Shown: positions 1-10,400 of the stretch, piece after piece
How the letters are laid out: the number at the start of each line of letters is the position of its first letter
Position numbering within the stretch: position 1 is the first letter of the stretch
Assembly: GCA_902493795.1 (NCBI GenBank)
Contig: CABUQZ010000001.1
Location: forward strand, 62,001-126,000
Length of the DNA: 64,000 nucleotides
Direction of reading: 5' to 3'
Origin: an uncultured Clostridium sp.
GTDB taxonomy: Bacteria; Bacillota_I; Bacilli_A; RF39; UBA660
The notes under the pieces: generated by a model
The model's database searches: none
What the model was told of the DNA's origin: nothing
The model's input: only the letters and a program-made list of their open reading frames with translations
Made by a program: the position numbers and the translations under genes

Positions 1-5
1 AGCAC

Positions 6-191
6 CTACTTAATTATTTTTTTCAACTTCTTGTTAAAATCTACTCTAGGCATCATAACGACTCTTGAACAGCCAGTACATTTTAGTTTAATATCTGCAC
101 CAACTCTAATTACTTCCCATTCATTAGTACCACATGGATGTCCTTTTTTCATTTCAACTAAAGTTCCTAATTCAACTTTTTTGTCGTCCAT
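6..191 (-). CDS. DUF951 family protein (YyzM-like)
   Basis: A 61-residue protein of unknown biochemical function. The family signature is visible: VEMKKGHPCGTNEW near residues 12-25, then KCTGCSRVVMMPR with a CxxC pair, giving three cysteines that could hold a metal (inference). A homologue, YyzM, lies just after spo0J in Bacillus, and here the gene also directly follows parB, with a 3-base gap, so it is probably co-transcribed with parA-parB. ATG start. Identity as DUF951 is firm; function is not known. Confidence 0.85.
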   Translation of the reverse strand: MDDKKVELGTLVEMKKGHPCGTNEWEVIRVGADIKLKCTGCSRVVMMPRVDFNKKLKKIIK

Positions 192-194
192 ACT

Positions 195-1079
195 TTACTC
201 ACTTATATTTAGTATTTCTAAAATTCTATTTAAATCATTTACATTGCTAAAAGAAATACTAATTTTATTAGAATTTATCTTTACTTTCGTTCCTAACTTA
301 TCGCACATTACATTTTGAATATATTCATAATCATTATTTTTTGTTGTTTTTATTTTATGAGACTTTTCAATATTTCCTGTTTTAGAAACATTTTCAATAT
401 CTCTAACGTTTAAGTTTTCATCAATAATTTTATTAGCTAAAGCCAAAATATCTTCTTTGTTTTCCATCTTACTAAGAACTCTTGCATGACTCATAGATAT
501 TTTATTATCGATAATCATATCTTTAACTTCTTCAGGCAAATTTAAAAGTCCTAGCATATTAGTAATATAACTTCTACTTTTTCCTAGTCTGTTTGCTAGT
601 TCTTCTTGAGTTATTTTCATAGCATCGATCAAACTTCTATATGCCATTGCTTCTTCTATTGAGTTTAAATTTTCTCTTTGCAAGTTTTCAAGCAAAGCAA
701 TTTCCATCATTTGTTGATCTGAAAAATCCCTTACGATAGCAGGTATTTTATCAATTTCTGCCATTTTACATGCTTTAACTCTTCTTTCACCCGCTATTAT
801 TTCGTATCCCTTAATAGAACTTTTCTTAACTATTATTGGTTGAAATACTCCATGTTCTTTTATTGACTGAGCAAGTTCTTGAAGTTTTTCTTCATCAAAA
901 ACTTTTCTAGGTTGATATGGATTTGGTCTTAACTCATCAATTGGTAATTCTACTATTTCATCAACTGAAGTAGAATCAAGTATTTTTTCTTCAATTTGGT
1001 CAAAATTAATCTGTTCATTATTAAATAATTCTTCTAACCCTTTTCCAAGAGCTCTTCTTTTAAAATTACTATTGTCCAT
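195..1079 (-). CDS. parB: Chromosome partitioning protein ParB (Spo0J)
   Basis: CTP-dependent DNA clamp that loads at parS sites and spreads to organise the origin with ParA. The N-terminal domain has GERR (about 97-100) and ENLQR (131-135), the CTP-binding motifs; the helix-turn-helix spans about 157-178 and a short C-terminal dimer domain ends the 294-residue chain. At the positions that separate ParB from Noc (Caulobacter numbering 173, 179, 184, 201) it has R169, M175, N180 and S197: the R is ParB-like, the others are not the usual T, A, G. The start overlaps the end of parA by 11 bases; a TTG nine bases upstream would add three residues. Candidate targets are the five parS sites at 25054-26208. 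Confidence 0.93.
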   Translation of the reverse strand: MDNSNFKRRALGKGLEELFNNEQINFDQIEEKILDSTSVDEIVELPIDELRPNPYQPRKVFDEEKLQELAQSIKEHGVFQPIIVKKSSIKGYEIIAGERRVKACKMAEIDKIPAIVRDFSDQQMMEIALLENLQRENLNSIEEAMAYRSLIDAMKITQEELANRLGKSRSYITNMLGLLNLPEEVKDMIIDNKISMSHARVLSKMENKEDILALANKIIDENLNVRDIENVSKTGNIEKSHKIKTTKNNDYEYIQNVMCDKLGTKVKINSNKISISFSNVNDLNRILEILNISE

Positions 1080-1854
1080 TTCTCTCAATCACTTCCTTAG
1101 CTAGATTTATATAGGCATCTGTTGCTCTACATTTTGGATCATAAGCAAGTATTGGTTTTCCATGTGAAGGACATTCAGCAAGTCTTACCAATCTTGGTAT
1201 TATTGTATTATATACTCTTTCTTTAAAATACTTTCTAATTTCTTCAACGACTTCGAATCCTAAATTAGCTCTTGAATCAAGCATTGTAAGTAAAACACCT
1301 TCTATTTCCAAACTAGGATTCAATTGTTTTTGAGCCATCATAATTGTATTTAATAATTGCATTATTCCTTCAAGTGCTAAAAATTCACACTGAACCGGAA
1401 TAATAACTGAATTAGAAGCTGTTAAAGCATTTATTGTAATAATACTTAAAGTTGGTGGACAATCAACTATTATATAATCATATTTATCTCTTATTGGATC
1501 TATTTTATTTTTTAATTGTGCACCCTTAACAAAATTAGGTTCTTCTTTAGATTTTTCAAAGAATTCCGTCTCTAATCCGCTTAAATTAACTGTAGCAGCA
1601 AGAAGATCTAGTCTATTATACTTCGTATGAATTATTGCTTCATCAATATTGCATTTTCCAATTAATACATCATATATTGTTCTATCTATATCACCCTTGT
1701 TCATACCAATTCCAGTTGTCGAATTACCTTGTGGGTCTAAATCTATAAGTAAAACTTTCTTACCTAAATAAGCTAAAGATGCAGATAAATTAATACTAGT
1801 AGTAGTCTTTCCAACTCCACCTTTTTGATTAACAAGAGAAATCATTTTTCCCAT
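1069..1854 (-). CDS. parA: Chromosome partitioning ATPase ParA (Soj)
   Basis: ParA/MinD-type ATPase that binds DNA non-specifically as an ATP dimer, drives origin segregation with ParB and, in Bacillus, regulates DnaA. The deviant Walker A KGGVGKTT lies at about residues 11-18, followed by IDLDPQGNST (switch I) and IIVDCPP (Walker B region). Length (261) is normal. It forms a parA-parB-DUF951 operon read leftwards, with noc just upstream separated by a terminator. ATG at 1854 is used; an internal ATG at 1844 is possible but has a poorer ribosome site. Confidence 0.95.
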   Translation of the reverse strand: MGKMISLVNQKGGVGKTTTSINLSASLAYLGKKVLLIDLDPQGNSTTGIGMNKGDIDRTIYDVLIGKCNIDEAIIHTKYNRLDLLAATVNLSGLETEFFEKSKEEPNFVKGAQLKNKIDPIRDKYDYIIVDCPPTLSIITINALTASNSVIIPVQCEFLALEGIMQLLNTIMMAQKQLNPSLEIEGVLLTMLDSRANLGFEVVEEIRKYFKERVYNTIIPRLVRLAECPSHGKPILAYDPKCRATDAYINLAKEVIERNGQ

Positions 1855-1922
1855 CTACATCGCCTTCCTTATAACACATATACTATTTTATCAAAAATTA
1901 AACGATTAATAAATAACTTTTA

Positions 1923-1947
1923 AAAAAAAGAAAGCATAACGCTTTCT
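1923..1947 (-). terminator. Rho-independent terminator after noc
   Basis: On the minus strand GAAAGC-gttat-GCTTTC is followed by a run of T. It lies between noc and parA, so the two are probably separate transcription units. Confidence 0.8.
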
Positions 1948-1954
1948 TCTTGCA

Positions 1955-3289
1955 TTATTTTTGTAAATTAATAGTTATCTTGTAACTAGAGTCACTATCT
2001 GCTTCTTCAAAGCTAACTTTATATCCTTTACCTTCAAGTGAAGTAATTGCATTTTTTATATCAGCAATTGCAGGAGTTAAATCAGCTTTAGTTGGAACAG
2101 CAATTCCAACAGATCCAATAGAACTAGCAACATTTACTGGTTCTTTAGCTATATTTGAGTTAAAAAATTGATCAAAATTATTAGTAGTTGGTGGTGGAGC
2201 TAAAGTAGAAGCTGTCGTTGTTTGCAAAGGAGATGTTGTAGTTTGTTCTTTATTTGCTGTTTGATTAAAACCAAACGTTGGAACAAATTTAAATCCATCA
2301 TTTTGTGGCTCAGTTGTATCTTTCATAAGATCTTTTACATCAACTGTTTCTGGTTTTATTCCACCTATATCAACAGAATTTTCTCTTATTTTATTTATAT
2401 CTATTGTTGTAGGATTATTTTGAGTTATAGGAGCACTTGTTTCTTTTACAGGTTCAGTTTCAGGCTCTGTAGATGAAGGTATTCCAAAATTAGCTAAATT
2501 AAATTGAGGTGCTGTTGTAGATTGTTCACTTGGTAACGAACTAACACTACCAATAGCTTGATTTTGAACATTTCCCACTATATCATTAGCTGTTAACATA
2601 TTATTAATTCCTATCTGGTTATTCATAGTAGCACCACCCTCAACTGTTCCACTTGGATTTACATTATCTGTTCCAGGTTTACTATCATTTATTAACTTAA
2701 TTTCTTTATCTAAATCTCTAACAGTCATCTTTTCATCAATGATTCTATTTAACATTTTTATTTGGTCATTTTTATCTTGAAGATTCAATAAGCTTCTTGC
2801 ATGACGTTCAGAAATTTTCGTTTTTAACAAAGCATCTTGTACTTCATCTGGAAGAGCAAGCAATCTTAATTTATTAGATACAGAAGACTGTGTTTTACCC
2901 ATCGTTGCAGCAAGTTGCTCTTGAGTCATATTATCCTCAAGTTCTAGTATTTTTTGGTAAGTTCTTGCTTCTTCAATAGGAGTTAAATCCCTTCTTTGTA
3001 AGTTTTCAATTAATGCAACCTTAGAACTTTCTTTATCATCTAAATTTTTTACTATAGCAGGTATTTTAGTAAGTCCTGCCATAGTAGAAGCCTTATATCT
3101 ACGTTCTCCTGCTATTATCTCATACTTATTATCAACTTTTCTAACAATAATGGGCTGAATAACCCCATGTTCCTTAATTGAAACAGCAAGTTCCTTTAAT
3201 GCTTGATCATCAAAAACTTCTCTTGGCTGAAATCTATTAGGAATAATATCATCTAAATATAATGAAACTACTTCACTATTACCATCCAT
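1955..3289 (-). CDS. noc: Noc-like nucleoid occlusion protein (ParB paralogue with long linker)
   Basis: Second ParB-family clamp, in the place noc occupies in Bacillus (between rsmG and soj). The CTP domain has GERR (61-64) and ENLQRR (95-100); the helix-turn-helix is about 122-143. Specificity positions read Q134, K140, A145, R162: the Q, K and R match Noc rather than ParB, so it should bind Noc sites, and seven such sites lie at 25167-25533. Residues about 205-395 are a Q/T/P/N-rich, probably disordered linker absent from Bacillus Noc; the last ~40 residues resemble the Noc C-terminal dimer domain. The N-terminal amphipathic membrane helix of Bacillus Noc is missing from this start, chosen for its GAGGGTG ribosome site; an upstream GTG (3313) would add only eight residues. 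Assignment as Noc is strong; effector function is inferred. Confidence 0.85.
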   Translation of the reverse strand: MDGNSEVVSLYLDDIIPNRFQPREVFDDQALKELAVSIKEHGVIQPIIVRKVDNKYEIIAGERRYKASTMAGLTKIPAIVKNLDDKESSKVALIENLQRRDLTPIEEARTYQKILELEDNMTQEQLAATMGKTQSSVSNKLRLLALPDEVQDALLKTKISERHARSLLNLQDKNDQIKMLNRIIDEKMTVRDLDKEIKLINDSKPGTDNVNPSGTVEGGATMNNQIGINNMLTANDIVGNVQNQAIGSVSSLPSEQSTTAPQFNLANFGIPSSTEPETEPVKETSAPITQNNPTTIDINKIRENSVDIGGIKPETVDVKDLMKDTTEPQNDGFKFVPTFGFNQTANKEQTTTSPLQTTTASTLAPPPTTNNFDQFFNSNIAKEPVNVASSIGSVGIAVPTKADLTPAIADIKNAITSLEGKGYKVSFEEADSDSSYKITINLQK

Positions 3290-3362
3290 AACTAACACCC
3301 TCTTCTTATACACCTTACTATAACATTATAAAATAAAACAATAAAAAATTAAAGTATTTTAT

Positions 3363-3391
3363 TAAAAAAGTGTGATTATATTAATCACACT
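3363..3391 (-). terminator. Rho-independent terminator after pilin-like gene
   Basis: Perfect 10-bp stem AGTGTGATTA / TAATCACACT with a 3-base loop, followed on the minus strand by six T. It separates the pilin-like gene from noc. Confidence 0.85.
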
Positions 3392-3403
3392 AATTAATTT
3401 ATA

Positions 3404-4726
3404 TTATTTTAATTCTGGAACTGCATTTGTATCAGACGTTTCTACTCTTAAGAATCCATCATATTCTGCTGTTTCTCCAGGAGACAACGTTCTTCTTGTA
3501 GTATCATATTCAGATGGATAAAACGTATACTCATTATTATTTTTTACATACATTAATGGATTATAAGAATAAGCATTTTTAAACTCAGGAGGTGCTACTA
3601 AAACAAATGACCAGTCTTTAACATCAGTAGAAGAAGTATTAGTAACATAAACATTATAATCTTCTACATAAGAGCTTCCTCCAGCTGTATAATAACTTTT
3701 TCTTTCTAATCTAACTTTTAATGTAGGAAGTTCAGCATACATATCATTTGAATCTCCAACTACACCACCATGTGATGTTCCTTCATGAGTACCATCGATA
3801 AGTTCAACATATTGAATATTACCATTTTTCAATATAAACTCTTTGTCTTTAGGGAACTTAATTTGGAATCCACTATTGAAATTGCTATGTGATGCATTTA
3901 AATAGTTCCATGTAGATTGAGATGGATTTCCTATAACTTTTAATTTAGTTCCATTTAATTCAAGCTTTACTAAGCTTTGATCAAATCCAGGATTATCTAG
4001 AATTGTTCCTTCTGGTACATCAAAAGTTGCATCAAATGACTTAATTGTCGACAAGTTACCAATATTTGTAACATCAATTGCAGCATTATAACAAACTTTA
4101 TAATCACCTTGAATACTACATCTATCTAAACGAACATCTATTTTTAATTTCAAGTCTTTATAAATCCATGTAATGTTATCTGTTGTTGTTGTAGTAGTAA
4201 TATTTTGTTCAATTGTTTCTTTAGATGTACAGTTTGCATTATATACGACAACATGTTCTTTCCCCTCGATTGATTGAATCTTAACATCTGATATAGATAA
4301 TCCAGCTTCAATTAAATCGGCATCCAAATCATCGTATTTTGTTAAATCTTTAATTCCTTGTCCTGTTTCATCAACACTTGTCCAATAATAATCATATCCA
4401 TTACCATTGTAAGTAACAACTATATAGGCACTGACGAAATCACCATATGGTGAAACTGGTTTATCTCCGTTTTCAAGGTTAATACAAGAAGATGGAATGT
4501 AATAAGTAACTGAGGAATCGTATGCTTCTAACTTACCGCTATTAACTAAAACTCTAGCACCGCCAATAACTTGTTTTGCTGTATCGACATATGCATTTTT
4601 CCTTGAACTAGAGATATATGAAGTAACACTAGGAATTGCAATTATCATCAATATACCCAATATGATAATAACTGCTAATAATTCAATTAAAGTAAACCCT
4701 TTCTTATTCTTTTTTTTCATTTTCAT
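3404..4726 (-). CDS. Type IV pilin-like protein with C-terminal beta-sandwich domains
   Basis: Surface or pseudopilus protein of 440 residues. The N-terminus is a class III signal: basic stretch, then GFTLIELLAV with the prepilin-peptidase site after G and the conserved E5, and a hydrophobic helix to about residue 30. Pilins of this type are usually 100-200 residues; here about 280 extra residues follow, containing what look like two beta-sandwich repeats. The second has NTSSTDVKDWSFV and LSPGETAEYDGF, a pattern reminiscent of CBM2-type carbohydrate modules (inference). Three to four cysteines could form disulfides. It stands alone between rsmG and noc, flanked by terminators, with an AGAGAGG ribosome site. 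No prepilin peptidase or assembly ATPase is in the window, so its machinery is elsewhere. Ligand and role unknown. Confidence 0.75.
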   Translation of the reverse strand: MKMKKKNKKGFTLIELLAVIIILGILMIIAIPSVTSYISSSRKNAYVDTAKQVIGGARVLVNSGKLEAYDSSVTYYIPSSCINLENGDKPVSPYGDFVSAYIVVTYNGNGYDYYWTSVDETGQGIKDLTKYDDLDADLIEAGLSISDVKIQSIEGKEHVVVYNANCTSKETIEQNITTTTTTDNITWIYKDLKLKIDVRLDRCSIQGDYKVCYNAAIDVTNIGNLSTIKSFDATFDVPEGTILDNPGFDQSLVKLELNGTKLKVIGNPSQSTWNYLNASHSNFNSGFQIKFPKDKEFILKNGNIQYVELIDGTHEGTSHGGVVGDSNDMYAELPTLKVRLERKSYYTAGGSSYVEDYNVYVTNTSSTDVKDWSFVLVAPPEFKNAYSYNPLMYVKNNNEYTFYPSEYDTTRRTLSPGETAEYDGFLRVETSDTNAVPELK

Positions 4727-4775
4727 ATATCCTCTCTAATATAAGAACATTATAATTGATTTAATTAGCATTGTC

Positions 4776-4806
4776 AAAAAAAAGAGAATATATTCTACAT
4801 ATATTC
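4776..4806 (-). terminator. Rho-independent terminator overlapping rsmG stop
   Basis: Stem GAATATA / TATATTC with the rsmG stop codon in the loop region, followed on the minus strand by TCTC and eight T. Confidence 0.7.
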
Positions 4807-5499
4807 CTTTTTAATTACATCCACTCTTCTAGGATACTTTTTATTTGTTTTTGATACTTTTACAAGATTAATGAGTGTTCTAGCACTGTTTTCTAGTGGT
4901 AAAACAAATTTATTAACATTAACTAGTTCTAAACCCAAAGAAGATGATTTAAGTAAAAATTTATTTAATTCTTCTTCACAATTACCTTTCATAAAAACTA
5001 AATGACCATTAATTTTAAGAGCACTCACAGATATTTCTGATATAATTCCTAAATTAGCTACTGCTCTTGCAGTTATATAGTCAAATTCTTCAACATGTTT
5101 TTTTGAATAATCTTCCATTCTTTCGTGATATGCATCAATATCTTTTAAATTTAATTCTCTTATTACATAAAGCAAATAATTAACACGCTTTTGTAAGGAA
5201 TCAATCAAAGTAATTTTAACATTAGGAAAAAATATTTTTATTACTATTCCAGGAAACCCTGCACCACTTCCAACATCACATAATCTACACTCTTTAGATA
5301 AATCGATTTCTTTACAAAGTGTTAAACTATCATAAAAATGTTTCAAGTATACATCTTTTTCTTCTGTTATAGCAGTTAGATTAATCTTTTCATTCCAATC
5401 AACTAGCATATGATAAAATCTATCAAGTAAGTTTAACTTCTCTTCTGTAACTTCTATACCTAACTTTTTAACTTCTAAAATAAACTCATCCTTATTCAT
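4795..5499 (-). CDS. rsmG: 16S rRNA (guanine527-N7)-methyltransferase RsmG (GidB)
   Basis: SAM-dependent methyltransferase that makes m7G527 in 16S rRNA, near the streptomycin site. The SAM motif CDVGSGAGFPGI is at about residues 74-85, and ITARAVANLG follows in the family's usual position. Length (234) is typical. Its ATG overlaps the end of mnmG by 8 bases, so the pair is translationally coupled, as in most Firmicutes (gidA-gidB). Last gene of the unit before a terminator. Confidence 0.95.
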   Translation of the reverse strand: MNKDEFILEVKKLGIEVTEEKLNLLDRFYHMLVDWNEKINLTAITEEKDVYLKHFYDSLTLCKEIDLSKECRLCDVGSGAGFPGIVIKIFFPNVKITLIDSLQKRVNYLLYVIRELNLKDIDAYHERMEDYSKKHVEEFDYITARAVANLGIISEISVSALKINGHLVFMKGNCEEELNKFLLKSSSLGLELVNVNKFVLPLENSARTLINLVKVSKTNKKYPRRVDVIKKEYM

Positions 5500-7348
5500 C
5501 TTTATTCCTCTTTAAATATAAAAGTAACATGGAAATATCAGCAGGATTAACTCCACTAATTCTAATTGCTTGTCCAATAGAAATAGGTTTAATCTCATTA
5601 AGTTTTTGTGCTGCTTCCTTAGCAAGATTAGGTACTTTACTATAATCTATATCATCAGCTAATTTAATCTTTTCATATTCAAGCATTTTCTCTGCTTCTT
5701 TATTTGCCTTATTAATATATCCTTCATATTTAGTATTTATTACAACTTGTTCAATAACATCTTTAGAAAATTCTTTTTCTACAAACTTTTCTATGTTTTC
5801 ATATTGAATCTCAGGTCTTTTTAATAAATCATAAAGTGTAATTGAATCAAGAAGTGTTGCACTATTTATACTTTCTAAATACTCATTAATCTCCTTTTTT
5901 GGAGTTATCTTAGTCTCTTTTAAAATATCTGTTAAAAGTTTTATATTATTCTTCTTATCTTCAAATTTCTTATATTCTTCTTCATTAATTAACCCAATAT
6001 TATGGCCATAATCCATAAGTCTTAAATCAGCATTATCATGTCTTAAAAGCAAACGATATTCTGCCCTTGATGTTAGAAGTCTATAAGGATCTATTACCCC
6101 TTTAGTAACCAAGTCATCGATAAGCACCCCAATATATGCTTCATTTCTTCCTAAGATTATTGGTTCTTTTCCATCGATTTTTCTAGCTGCATTAATTCCA
6201 GCAATTAATCCTTGACCTGCTGCTTCTTCATACCCACTTGTACCATTTATTTGTCCAGCAGTATATAAATTCTCTATAAATTTACATTCAAGTGATGGTT
6301 TTAACTGCAATGAATCTATTGCATCATACTCTATAGCGTAAGCATATTTAACTATTTCGGCATGTTCAAGACCTGGAAGACTATGAACCATTTGTTCTTG
6401 TATGTCATGTGGCATACTTGTAGAAAATCCTTGTAAATAAATATCATCGTAGTATAAGCTTTCTGGTTCCAAAAATAACTGATGTCTTTCTTTATCAGCA
6501 AATTTAACTATTTTATCCTCAATAGATGGACAATATCTAGGCCCAACACCAGTAACATACCCACCATACATACTAGATTTAGATAAATTATTTCTTATTA
6601 TCTCATGTGTTTTTGGAGTAGTATAAATTAAATAGCAAGGAACTTGTTCTTTAGGGTCATAATTAGGAGTATTTGAAAAAGAAAAATTGTATAACTCATC
6701 ATCACCAGGTTGTATAGTAGCCTTTGAATAATCAATACTACTTTTTTTAATTCTTTGAGGAGTTCCTGTTTTTAATCTTTTAATATTAAATCCAATACGC
6801 TTTAAGGCATCACTTAAATACAAAGATGGTTCTTCATCATGAGGCCCACTAGATACTTTAGTGTCCCCACATAAAACCATACCTTTTAAATATGTTCCAG
6901 TTGTAATGACTAAGCTTTTACCTTCTATTTTTGTTCCATCTCTTAATATAATCGCTTTAAACTTTCCATCTTCCACAATAATATCTTCGGCCATTGCCTC
7001 TAATACTTCCAAATTTTCTTGATGAAGAATTGTCTCTTGCATCTCTTTTTGATAAGTAACTTTGTCAGCTTGTGCCCTTAATGCTCTTACTGCAGGTCCC
7101 TTTTTTGTATTAAGCATTTTCATTTGAAGAAAACTCTTATCAGTATTCTTACCCATTTCCCCACCTAAGGCATCTATTTCTCTTACAATAACTCCTTTAG
7201 CAGGTCCACCAATTGATGGATTGCATGGCATATCAGCAATATTTTTTATTTTACCAGTAACCAATAATGTTTTCTTACCTAATCTTGCACTAGCAAGACT
7301 TGCTTCACATCCAGCATGACCTCCACCAATAACTATTACATCATACAT
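5492..7348 (-). CDS. mnmG: tRNA uridine 5-carboxymethylaminomethyl modification enzyme MnmG (GidA)
   Basis: FAD enzyme that with MnmE builds cmnm5U34 at the wobble position of tRNAs for split codon boxes. The FAD Rossmann motif GGGHAGCEA is at about residues 8-16, NPSIGGPAKG at about 46, and the C-terminal tRNA-binding portion has LLTSRAEYRLLLRHDNAD. 618 residues is normal. Start ATG 7348 is chosen because a GGAAGTGAT ribosome site precedes it; the upstream ATG at 7363 lies against that site. The partner mnmE is separated from it here by the giant activase gene, an insertion relative to the Bacillus mnmE-mnmG pair. Confidence 0.96.
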   Translation of the reverse strand: MYDVIVIGGGHAGCEASLASARLGKKTLLVTGKIKNIADMPCNPSIGGPAKGVIVREIDALGGEMGKNTDKSFLQMKMLNTKKGPAVRALRAQADKVTYQKEMQETILHQENLEVLEAMAEDIIVEDGKFKAIILRDGTKIEGKSLVITTGTYLKGMVLCGDTKVSSGPHDEEPSLYLSDALKRIGFNIKRLKTGTPQRIKKSSIDYSKATIQPGDDELYNFSFSNTPNYDPKEQVPCYLIYTTPKTHEIIRNNLSKSSMYGGYVTGVGPRYCPSIEDKIVKFADKERHQLFLEPESLYYDDIYLQGFSTSMPHDIQEQMVHSLPGLEHAEIVKYAYAIEYDAIDSLQLKPSLECKFIENLYTAGQINGTSGYEEAAGQGLIAGINAARKIDGKEPIILGRNEAYIGVLIDDLVTKGVIDPYRLLTSRAEYRLLLRHDNADLRLMDYGHNIGLINEEEYKKFEDKKNNIKLLTDILKETKITPKKEINEYLESINSATLLDSITLYDLLKRPEIQYENIEKFVEKEFSKDVIEQVVINTKYEGYINKANKEAEKMLEYEKIKLADDIDYSKVPNLAKEAAQKLNEIKPISIGQAIRISGVNPADISMLLLYLKRNKDE

Positions 7349-7392
7349 ATTTATCACTTCCATAAATCTATTGTATTATAATACAAAAATTA

Positions 7393-7412
7393 TTAAAAAA
7401 AAAGAAATATTT
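7393..7412 (-). terminator. Probable terminator after activase gene
   Basis: On the minus strand AGAAAT/ATTTCT is followed by nine T just after the stop codon. The stem is short and AU-only, so strength is uncertain. Confidence 0.45.
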
Positions 7413-10400
7413 CTATTCCTTTTCTTTAGCGACAGTCAACATTAGTTTTATTCTATTAACTTGATTAGTATGACTTGCTCCTGGATCATAATCAATAGCA
7501 ACAATATTACTATCTGGATAAAGTTTTCTTACCTTTTTAATTACTGCCTTACCTACTATGTGATTAGGAAGACAAGCAAAAGGTTGAACACAAACAATAT
7601 TATTTATACCTTCTTTAATAAGTTCAACCATCTCTCCAGTTAAGAACCATCCTTCACCAGTTTGATTTCCAACAGACAATATTCCTTCAACATTATCAGC
7701 AAGTTTATAAATATCAACACTTTTTCTAAATCTAGTACCCTCTAACGCTTTATCTATTGGTTTCTCATATAAATGGATAATTTCAAGCATTTTTTTACAT
7801 AAGTAAGAGTAAAATGACCCTGTCTTAAACAATTTATCTTTAATTAAGCTATTATAAGCACAATACTTAACAAATCCCATAAGTTCAGGAGCACATACTT
7901 CTACTCCTTCTTTTTCAAGTTTATCAACTAAATGGTCATTTCCAAACGTATGATACTTAATAAGTATTTCACCAACAATTCCAACTTTAGGTAATTTTTT
8001 ATCTTCTATTTCAATCTCACTAAATCTTTTAACAATTTTATTTATATTTTTCTTATATTCTTTAAATTTTCCATGATACAATGACTCTTCACACATTTTT
8101 TCAAGCTCATCATACACTCTATTAGTTTCACCTTTGTTAACTTCATAAGGTCTAGTAGCATAGCTAAGTTTCATTAATAAATCACCATAACTTACTGCTT
8201 GAAGTAATTTATTGATAAGTGAAATATTTAAATGGAACGCTTGATCTTTTTCAAGTCCAGAAAAATTCAAAGACATAACTGAAACTTGAGGAAGCCCAGC
8301 ATCTACTAAAGCTTTTCTAATTAGTCCTATATAGTTAGTAGCACGACATCCACCACCAGTTTGGGTTAAAATGACACTAGTATTATTAACATCATATTTT
8401 CCACTAAGCAAAGTATGTACAAGTTGGCCTATAACTATAATTGCAGGATAACAAGCATCATTATTAACATATTTTAACCCTGTTTCAATCATTTCTTCAG
8501 TTGTTTCTTTTAAATATACAGGTTTATATCCTTGTGATAACAATGTTGCGCCCAACAAAGGCATATGAAATTGCGAAACATCAGGAAATAACAATATATG
8601 TTTTTTATCGGCTTCACTAAAAGTATTCTTTTGATAACTATATGTTTCATATTCTTTATCATTTTGTCTTTTATTCATAGATGCAATTAAAGATCGAATT
8701 CTAATCTTTGCAGTACCTAAATTATTTACTTCATCTATTTTAATTGTAGTAAATAACTTATTATTAAATCTTAATATTTCTTCAGCTTGATCTGTTACTA
8801 TCGCATCAAGTCCACATCCAAAAGAATTTAAATTAACAAGTTCTAGGTTATCATAGCGACTTACAACATCACACGTATTAAATATTCTAGCATGGTATTC
8901 CCATTGATTCATTACTCTCATTTTAGATTTAATTTTACTTAGATGACAAATTGAGTCTTCTGATAACACAGCAAGGCCTAAAGAATTTATCATAGTATCA
9001 ATTCCATGATTTACTTCTTTATCCAAATGATATGGACGCCCAGCAAGAACAATTGCCTTCTCATTATGTTTTAAAATATATTCTAAGAATTCTTCACCCT
9101 TATCTTGAACGTCTTTTTTAAACTTTTCTTGTTCTTTAAACCCTAAAGCAACAGCTTTTTTAACTTCACTCTTTTTAAACTTGTATTTCTTAAATTCAGG
9201 AATTTCTAATAATCTCAAAACAAGTTTTTCTTGTTCAATAGGTAAAAATGGATTTATATAAGTTATATTGTTCTTCTCGATATCTTCAACATTTAATTTA
9301 ATTGCTTCACTATAAGAAGTTACTATTGGACAGTTATAATGGTTATCTGAGTTATCAAATTCACTTCTTTCATACATCAAACAAGGATAAAATATTGTCT
9401 TTACTCCTTTATTTATTAAATTGATAATATGTCCATGTACTAGTTTTGCAGGATAGCAAACTGATTCACTAGGCATTGATTCAATACCGCTTTCATATAT
9501 TCTTCTATTAGAATGATCTGAAATAACAACTTTAAATCCCAAATTAGTGAATATTGTAAACCATAAAGGATAATCTTCATACATATTAAGTACTCTTGGA
9601 ATACCTATTTCTCCACGTGGAGCATCTTCTATTGGTTTATAATCAAATAATCTATCATACTTCCAAGCATACATATTGGGTAATGTTGAACTGCTTCCAT
9701 TGTTACCACTACCTCTTTCACACCTGTTACCAGAAATAAACCTTTTCTTATCAAACATATTTATTGTTAATGCACAATGGTTTTCACATCCCTGGCATCT
9801 TGTGTTTGTTGTCTTAACCTTTTGATTTAATAGTTCTTCTTTAGAAAGCATAGAACTTACTATATCTTTATCGTCATACTTATTAAAGTTATCAAGAGCA
9901 ATTAAAGCTACTCCATAAGCCCCCATAAGTCCAGCTATATCAGGTCTAATTACTTCTTTATGCGTAATATTTTCAAAAGCTTTTAAGACAGCATCATTTA
10001 AGAATGTTCCACCCTGAACAACTATCTTTTCTCCTAGAGTAGTCATATCTCTTATTTTCATAACTTTTTGAATGGCATTACGAATAACAGAATAAGAAAG
10101 CCCAGCAAAAATATCACCTAAAGGTCTTCCCTCTTTTTGAGTTTGTTTTATTTTACTATTCATAAATACTGTACAACGACTACCTAAATCTATTGGAGAC
10201 TTACTCTTAACAGCTAAGTCTACAAAATCATTAACTGTCATACCTAAGCTCTTAGCAAGTGTTTCAATAAAAGAACCACATCCACTAGAACAAGCTTCAT
10301 TTAACATTATAGAGTTAACTGCACCATCTTTAATTCTGATGTACTTCATATCTTGTCCACCAATATCTATGATACTTTCAACTCCAGGCAAGAAATAATT

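Noticed and set aside
9606..9630. CACGTG word in the activase gene as an extra parS
   Set aside because: About four mismatches to the 16-mer, within coding sequence; chance.
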